64,000 bases of DNA from assembly GCF_000612585.1 (NCBI RefSeq), contig NZ_JFCA01000031.1, positions 33,182 to 97,181 of the forward strand. Reading direction: 5' to 3'. The DNA comes from Pseudomonas sp. CHM02. GTDB taxonomy: Bacteria > Pseudomonadota > Gammaproteobacteria > Pseudomonadales > Pseudomonadaceae. The notes below the pieces were generated by a model that was given only the letters and a program-made list of their open reading frames with translations, ran no database searches and had not been told where the DNA came from. Positions 59,902-64,000 of the stretch are shown piece by piece. Position numbers and translations under genes: made by a program. How positions within the stretch are numbered: position 1 is the stretch's first letter; the number at the start of each line of letters is the position of its first letter.

Positions 59902-61149
59902 ATGGACGCTTTTAACTACCGGGACGGCGAGCTGTTCGCGGAAGGCGTGGCGTTGTCCGCGATTGCCGAGCGCTTCGGCACCCCGACCTATGTGTATTCC
60001 CGTGCGCATATCGAAGCCCAGTACCGCTCATTCACCGACGCACTCGACGGTGTGCCGCACCTGGTGTGCTACGCGGTCAAGGCCAACTCCAACCTGGGTG
60101 TACTGAATGTCCTGGCGCGCCTCGGCGCTGGTTTCGACATCGTCTCCCGTGGCGAGCTGGAACGTGTACTGGCTGCTGGCGGCAAGGCTGACAAGATCGT
60201 GTTCTCCGGCGTCGGCAAGACCCGCGAAGACATGCGCCGTGCCCTGGAAGTCGGCGTGCATTGCTTCAACATCGAATCCACCGACGAACTCGAACGCCTG
60301 CAAGTCGTGGCCGCCGAGATGGGCGTTCGCGCGCCGATCTCCCTGCGCGTCAACCCGGACGTCGACGCCGGCACCCACCCGTACATTTCCACCGGTCTCA
60401 AAGAGAACAAGTTCGGCATCGCCATTGCCGACGCCGAAGACGTGTACATCCGCGCCGCGCAACTGCCGAACCTGGAAGTGCTGGGCGTCGACTGCCATAT
60501 CGGCTCGCAACTGACCAGCCTGCTACCGTTCCTGGATGCACTCGATCGCCTGCTGGCACTGATCGATCGCCTCGGCGAATGCGGCATCTACCTGCACCAC
60601 ATCGACCTCGGTGGCGGCGTGGGCGTGCGCTACCGCGATGAAGAGCCGCCGCTGATTGCCGACTATATCCAGGCTGTGCGCGAGCGCATCGAAGGCCGCG
60701 ACCTGACGCTGATGTTCGAGCCAGGCCGCTATATCGTCGCCAACGCGGGCGTGCTGCTGACCCAGGTCGAGTACCTCAAGCACACCGAGCACAAGGATTT
60801 CGCCATCGTCGACGCGGCGATGAACGACCTGATCCGCCCGGCGCTGTACCAGGCCTGGATGAATGTCACCGCCGTGACGCCTCGCGCCAGCGAAGCGCGC
60901 GCCTACGACATCGTCGGCCCGATCTGCGAGACCGGCGACTTCCTGGCCAAGGATCGTCAGCTGGCCCTGGAAGAAGGCGATCTGCTGGCCGTGCATTCGG
61001 CCGGTGCCTACGGGTTTGTCATGAGTTCCAACTACAACACCCGCGGGCGTACCGCCGAGGTGCTGGTGGACGGTGATCAAGCGTTTGAAGTGCGTCGCCG
61101 CGAGACGGTAGCCGAGTTGTATGCTGGCGAAAGCCTGCTGCCGGAGTAA
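59902..61149 (+). CDS. lysA: Diaminopimelate decarboxylase
   Basis: A 415-residue PLP enzyme that makes lysine from meso-diaminopimelate. The PLP lysine lies in VCYAVKANSNLGVL near residue 60; the phosphate-binding HIDLGGGVGVRY and the substrate site GPICETGDFLAKDR are complete, as are HIGSQ and YGFVMSSNYNTR. GGGAAC is before the ATG. It is followed by dapF at three bases. Confidence 0.98.
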   Translation: MDAFNYRDGELFAEGVALSAIAERFGTPTYVYSRAHIEAQYRSFTDALDGVPHLVCYAVKANSNLGVLNVLARLGAGFDIVSRGELERVLAAGGKADKIVFSGVGKTREDMRRALEVGVHCFNIESTDELERLQVVAAEMGVRAPISLRVNPDVDAGTHPYISTGLKENKFGIAIADAEDVYIRAAQLPNLEVLGVDCHIGSQLTSLLPFLDALDRLLALIDRLGECGIYLHHIDLGGGVGVRYRDEEPPLIADYIQAVRERIEGRDLTLMFEPGRYIVANAGVLLTQVEYLKHTEHKDFAIVDAAMNDLIRPALYQAWMNVTAVTPRASEARAYDIVGPICETGDFLAKDRQLALEEGDLLAVHSAGAYGFVMSSNYNTRGRTAEVLVDGDQAFEVRRRETVAELYAGESLLPE

Positions 61150-61152
61150 GCC

Positions 61153-61983
61153 ATGCTGCTGCGTTTTACCAAGATGCACGGACTGGGCAATGATTTCATG
61201 GTCCTCGACCTGGTCAGCCAGCACGCGCATATCCTGCCCAAACACGCTAAACAGTGGGGCGATCGTCACACCGGCATTGGTTTCGACCAATTGCTGATCG
61301 TCGAGGCACCGAGCAACCCGGAGGTGGATTTCCGTTACCGGATCTTCAACTCCGATGGTTCCGAAGTGGAACAGTGCGGCAACGGTGCGCGCTGCTTTGC
61401 GCGCTTTGTGCTGGACAAGCGCCTGACCGCCAAGCGGCAGATCCGCGTCGAGACCAAGAGCGGCGTGATCGAACTGGATATCCGCAACGACGGCCAGATC
61501 AGCGTGAACATGGGCGAGCCACGTCTGGTGCCGGCGGATATTCCGTTCCAGGCCACCGAGCAGGCTGCCAGCTATGCGCTGGACGTCGACGGCAAGACCG
61601 TCGACATCGCGGCCGTGTCCATGGGCAACCCCCACGCGGTGCTGCGGGTCAACGACATCAACAACGCGCCCGTGCATGAATTGGGGCCGAAGATCGAACA
61701 CCACCCGCGCTTTCCGGCACGGGTCAACGTGGGCTTCCTGCAGGTGATCGACCGTTCCCGCGCGCAATTGCGTGTGTGGGAACGCGGCGCCGGCGAAACC
61801 CAGGCCTGCGGCACCGGCGCTTGCGCCGCTGCCGTGGCCGCGATCAGCCAGGGGTGGATGGATTCGCCACTGCTGATCGACCTGCCCGGCGGACGTTTGT
61901 CCATCGAGTGGGCAGGCCCTGGCCACCCGGTGATGATGACCGGGCCGGCCTCGCGCGTATACGAAGGACAGGTCCGTCTATGA
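61153..61983 (+). CDS. dapF: Diaminopimelate epimerase
   Basis: A 276-residue enzyme that converts LL- to meso-diaminopimelate, needed for lysine and peptidoglycan. The two catalytic cysteines are in VEQCGNGARCFARF and QACGTGACAAAV. The opening FTKMHGLGNDFMVLD is a family hallmark. It lies in the lptM-lysA-dapF-xerC operon. Confidence 0.98.
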   Translation: MLLRFTKMHGLGNDFMVLDLVSQHAHILPKHAKQWGDRHTGIGFDQLLIVEAPSNPEVDFRYRIFNSDGSEVEQCGNGARCFARFVLDKRLTAKRQIRVETKSGVIELDIRNDGQISVNMGEPRLVPADIPFQATEQAASYALDVDGKTVDIAAVSMGNPHAVLRVNDINNAPVHELGPKIEHHPRFPARVNVGFLQVIDRSRAQLRVWERGAGETQACGTGACAAAVAAISQGWMDSPLLIDLPGGRLSIEWAGPGHPVMMTGPASRVYEGQVRL

Positions 61984-61996
61984 GTGAGTCAAGCCA

Positions 61997-62713
61997 ATGA
62001 CCGATAAGCCTCAAGTACCCGCACAAGCTACCCCGAGCGACAGTCTGGAGGCCGCTGCTGTCGCGGCGTACCTTGAGGCTAATCCGGACTTTTTCGTCGA
62101 GCACGAAGAGCTGCTGCCGGCCCTGCGCATCCCGCACCAGCGTGGCGACACCGTATCGCTGGTGGAGCGGCAGATGAAGATCCTGCGCGAGCGCAATATC
62201 GAAATGCGTCACAAGCTCTCGCACCTGATGGACGTCGCACGCGACAACGACCGCCTGTTCGAGAAAACCCGTCGCCTGATTCTGACCCTGATGGACGCCA
62301 CCAGCCTGGAAGAAACGGTGATCGCCGTGGAAGACAGCCTGCGCCAGGACTTCCAGGTGCCGTTCGTGAGCCTGATCCTGTTCAGCGACAACCCGATGCC
62401 GGTGGGTCGCTGGGTCAGTGGCAGCGACGCACAAACCGCCATCGGCGGGCTGCTGTCCGAAGGCAAGACCATCAGCGGCACCTTGCGTGAACACGAGCTG
62501 GATTTCCTGTTTGGCGCCGAACAGCGCAAGCAGATCGGCTCCACCGCCGTGGTTGCCCTCAGCCATCAAGGCCTGCACGGCGTGCTGGCTATCGCCAGCC
62601 GCGACCCTCAGCACTACAAGAGCTCGGTAGGCACCCTGTTCCTGACCTACATCGCCGAAGTGCTGGGCCGCGTCTTGCCGCGCTTCACCACCGCCCTGCG
62701 CGCGGTGCGCTAG
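61997..62713 (+). CDS. DUF484 family protein
   Basis: A 238-residue soluble protein. The N-terminal helix-turn region has AAYLEANPDFFVEHEELLPALRIPH, given in parts, then a coiled-coil and a GAF-like domain (LEETVIAVEDSLRQDFQVPFVSLILF, STAVVALSHQGLHGVLAIAS). DUF484 genes are almost always between dapF and xerC in gammaproteobacteria. Its role is unknown; a link to XerC or ligand sensing by the GAF-like fold can only be guessed. Confidence 0.9.
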   Translation: MTDKPQVPAQATPSDSLEAAAVAAYLEANPDFFVEHEELLPALRIPHQRGDTVSLVERQMKILRERNIEMRHKLSHLMDVARDNDRLFEKTRRLILTLMDATSLEETVIAVEDSLRQDFQVPFVSLILFSDNPMPVGRWVSGSDAQTAIGGLLSEGKTISGTLREHELDFLFGAEQRKQIGSTAVVALSHQGLHGVLAIASRDPQHYKSSVGTLFLTYIAEVLGRVLPRFTTALRAVR

Positions 62714-62715
62714 CC

Positions 62716-63615
62716 ATGGAACGGCAACTGGACGCTTACTGCGCTCACCTGCGCAACGAGCGCCAGGTGTCGCCCCACACCCTGGAAGCCTACCGCCGGG
62801 ACCTGAACAAGGTCCTGGCGTACTGCGAAAAACAACAGATCAGCAGCTGGAAGGCCCTGGATATCCAGAGCCTGCGCAGCCTGATCGCGCGCCTGCACCA
62901 GGCCGGCCAATCCTCGCGCAGCCTGTCACGCCTGCTCTCGGCGGTGCGCGGGCTTTATCACTACCTGAACCGTGAAGGCCTCTGCGACCACGACCCGGCC
63001 AATGGCCTGTCGCCGCCCAAGGGCGAGCGGCGCCTGCCCAAGACACTGGACACTGACCGCGCCCTGCAACTGCTGGATGGCGCCGTCGAGGACGATTTCC
63101 TGGCTCATCGCGACCAGGCGATCCTTGAACTGTTCTATTCCTCGGGTCTGCGCTTGTCCGAGCTGACCGGCCTGAATCTCGATCAACTGGACCTGGCGGA
63201 TGGCCTGGTGCAAGTGCTCGGCAAGGGCAGCAAGACCCGCGTCCTACCGGTGGGCCGTAAAGCGCGGGAAGCCCTGCAGTTGTGGCTGCCGCTGCGCCTG
63301 CTGAGCAACCCGGCGGATGACGCGGTGTTTGTCAGCCAGCAAGGCCGGCGCCTGGGGCCACGGGCGATTCAGGTACGGGTCAAGGCCGCCGGTGAGCGCG
63401 AGCTGGGGCAGAACCTGCACCCACACATGCTGCGACACTCCTTTGCCAGCCATATGCTGGAATCATCCCAGGACCTGCGTGCGGTTCAGGAGCTGCTCGG
63501 CCACTCCGACATCAAGACCACACAGATCTACACCCATCTGGACTTCCAGCACCTGGCAACGGTGTACGACAGCGCCCATCCACGGGCCAAACGCATCAAG
63601 GGCGGCGACTCATGA
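62716..63615 (+). CDS. xerC: Tyrosine recombinase XerC
   Basis: A 299-residue recombinase that resolves chromosome dimers at dif with XerD. The catalytic set is complete: arginine in SSGLRLSELTGL, lysine in GKGSKTRVLPVG, the H-x2-R of HMLRHSFASHML, histidine in LGHSDIKTTQ and the tyrosine of IYTHLDF. The SAM-like N-terminal domain is MERQLDAYCAHLRNERQVSPHTLEAYRRDL, in parts. Known as sss in fluorescent pseudomonads, where it was linked to root colonisation. The stop overlaps the next start. Confidence 0.97.
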   Translation: MERQLDAYCAHLRNERQVSPHTLEAYRRDLNKVLAYCEKQQISSWKALDIQSLRSLIARLHQAGQSSRSLSRLLSAVRGLYHYLNREGLCDHDPANGLSPPKGERRLPKTLDTDRALQLLDGAVEDDFLAHRDQAILELFYSSGLRLSELTGLNLDQLDLADGLVQVLGKGSKTRVLPVGRKAREALQLWLPLRLLSNPADDAVFVSQQGRRLGPRAIQVRVKAAGERELGQNLHPHMLRHSFASHMLESSQDLRAVQELLGHSDIKTTQIYTHLDFQHLATVYDSAHPRAKRIKGGDS

Positions 63616-64000
63616 GTATCAAGCTGATCACCTTCGACCTGGACGACACGCTCTGGGACAACGTACCCGTCATCATCAGCGCCGAAGCGTCGATGCGCGA
63701 ATGGCTGACGCTTAACGCTGCCAAGGTTGGCGATTTGCCGCTGGAGCATTTCGCCAGCCTTCGCCAACAGGTATTGGAGCGCCATCCCGAGCTGAAACAC
63801 CGCATCAGCATCCTGCGCCACCGGGTGTTGATGCATGCGTTTGAAGAGGCCGGCTATCCACAGCCTGAAGCCACGGAAATGGCGGATGTGTGCTTCGAAG
63901 CATTCATCCACGCGCGCCACCAGCTCACCCCGTTTCCCGAAGCCGAACCTATGCTCCAGGCGCTGCGTCAGCACTTCCTGCTGGGTGTCATCACCAACGG
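63612..64000 (+). CDS. HAD-family hydrolase, 3' end cut by the window
   Basis: The first 129 residues of a haloacid dehalogenase-like phosphatase. Motif I, FDLDDTLWDN, with both aspartates is at residues 8-17, and the sequence ends at GVITNG, the start of motif II. Its ATG overlaps the xerC stop (ATGA), so it is in the same operon. The gene continues beyond the window. Confidence 0.93.
   Translation, partial: MSIKLITFDLDDTLWDNVPVIISAEASMREWLTLNAAKVGDLPLEHFASLRQQVLERHPELKHRISILRHRVLMHAFEEAGYPQPEATEMADVCFEAFIHARHQLTPFPEAEPMLQALRQHFLLGVITN

Noticed and set aside
62716..63615. Phage or island integrase
   Set aside because: Length, motif spacing and the dapF-DUF484 neighbourhood identify chromosomal XerC.

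Overview
The window looks like a piece of the chromosome of a Pseudomonas of the fluorescens group. The reasons are the GC-rich coding sequence, the family-specific genes (algP with its lysine-proline-alanine tail, algQ, algR, the rnk/cyaA/cyaY/lysA/dapF/xerC order, class I adenylate cyclase), and the fluorescens-type REP elements built around a GGCTTGCC core. From memory, the gene order follows the region around PA5230 to PA5281 of P. aeruginosa PAO1, with a few differences described below. No tRNA, rRNA, CRISPR array, insertion sequence or prophage was seen.

Layout. 1-3.3 kb: tail of an RbbA-like ABC exporter (ATPase/permease fusion plus permease). 3.4-7.2 kb: FliL-like protein, quinone oxidoreductase, glpT with two GlpR-like operators, chaC. 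7.3-10.5 kb: a TonB-dependent receptor facing away from a small outer-membrane protein of unknown role. 10.6-17.0 kb (minus strand): an iron-sulfur flavin reductase overlapping ubiD, a membrane acyltransferase, rho and trxA. 17.1-25.5 kb: a block that appears inserted between trxA and ppx. It holds a frameshifted GntR/FadR-type regulator, a complete polar amino acid ABC importer and a four-gene chaperone-usher fimbrial operon. 25.9-30.9 kb: ppx facing ppk-hemB. 31.1-36.2 kb: dedA, a sterol desaturase-like protein, elbB, yaiI and a cytochrome c/FTR1 iron permease. 36.4-39.6 kb: a four-gene cell-envelope cluster (COG3014-like lipoprotein, YcfL-like, LpoB-like, CsgG/LpoB-like). 39.7-46.7 kb: LysE exporter, short MscS protein with an ABC-F ATPase, a TIGR02444 protein, algP, FKBP isomerase, algQ, dsbB. 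47.0-51.1 kb: hemC-hemD-hemX-hemY operon. 51.2-53.8 kb: algR and argH, with no algZ/fimS kinase gene between them. 53.9-64 kb: GST, two small conserved proteins, cyaA, rnk, cyaY with a DUF1289 gene, lptM-lysA-dapF-DUF484-xerC and the start of a HAD phosphatase.

Genes that work together: hemB and hemCDXY supply tetrapyrroles; ppx and ppk degrade and make polyphosphate; ubiD and the overlapping reductase probably act in ubiquinone synthesis; lysA and dapF provide lysine and meso-diaminopimelate; algP, algQ and algR are regulators linked to alginate and sigma-factor control; cyaA makes the cAMP that a CRP/Vfr-type protein could use at the palindrome seen in front of algR.

No clearly new biological system is evident. 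The best candidates for little-described biology are the four-gene envelope cluster at 36.4-39.6 kb, the small outer-membrane protein at 10 kb, the 13-residue repeat design of AlgP, and the regulatory layout around algR. Paralogue names and synteny statements rest on recall, not on a search.
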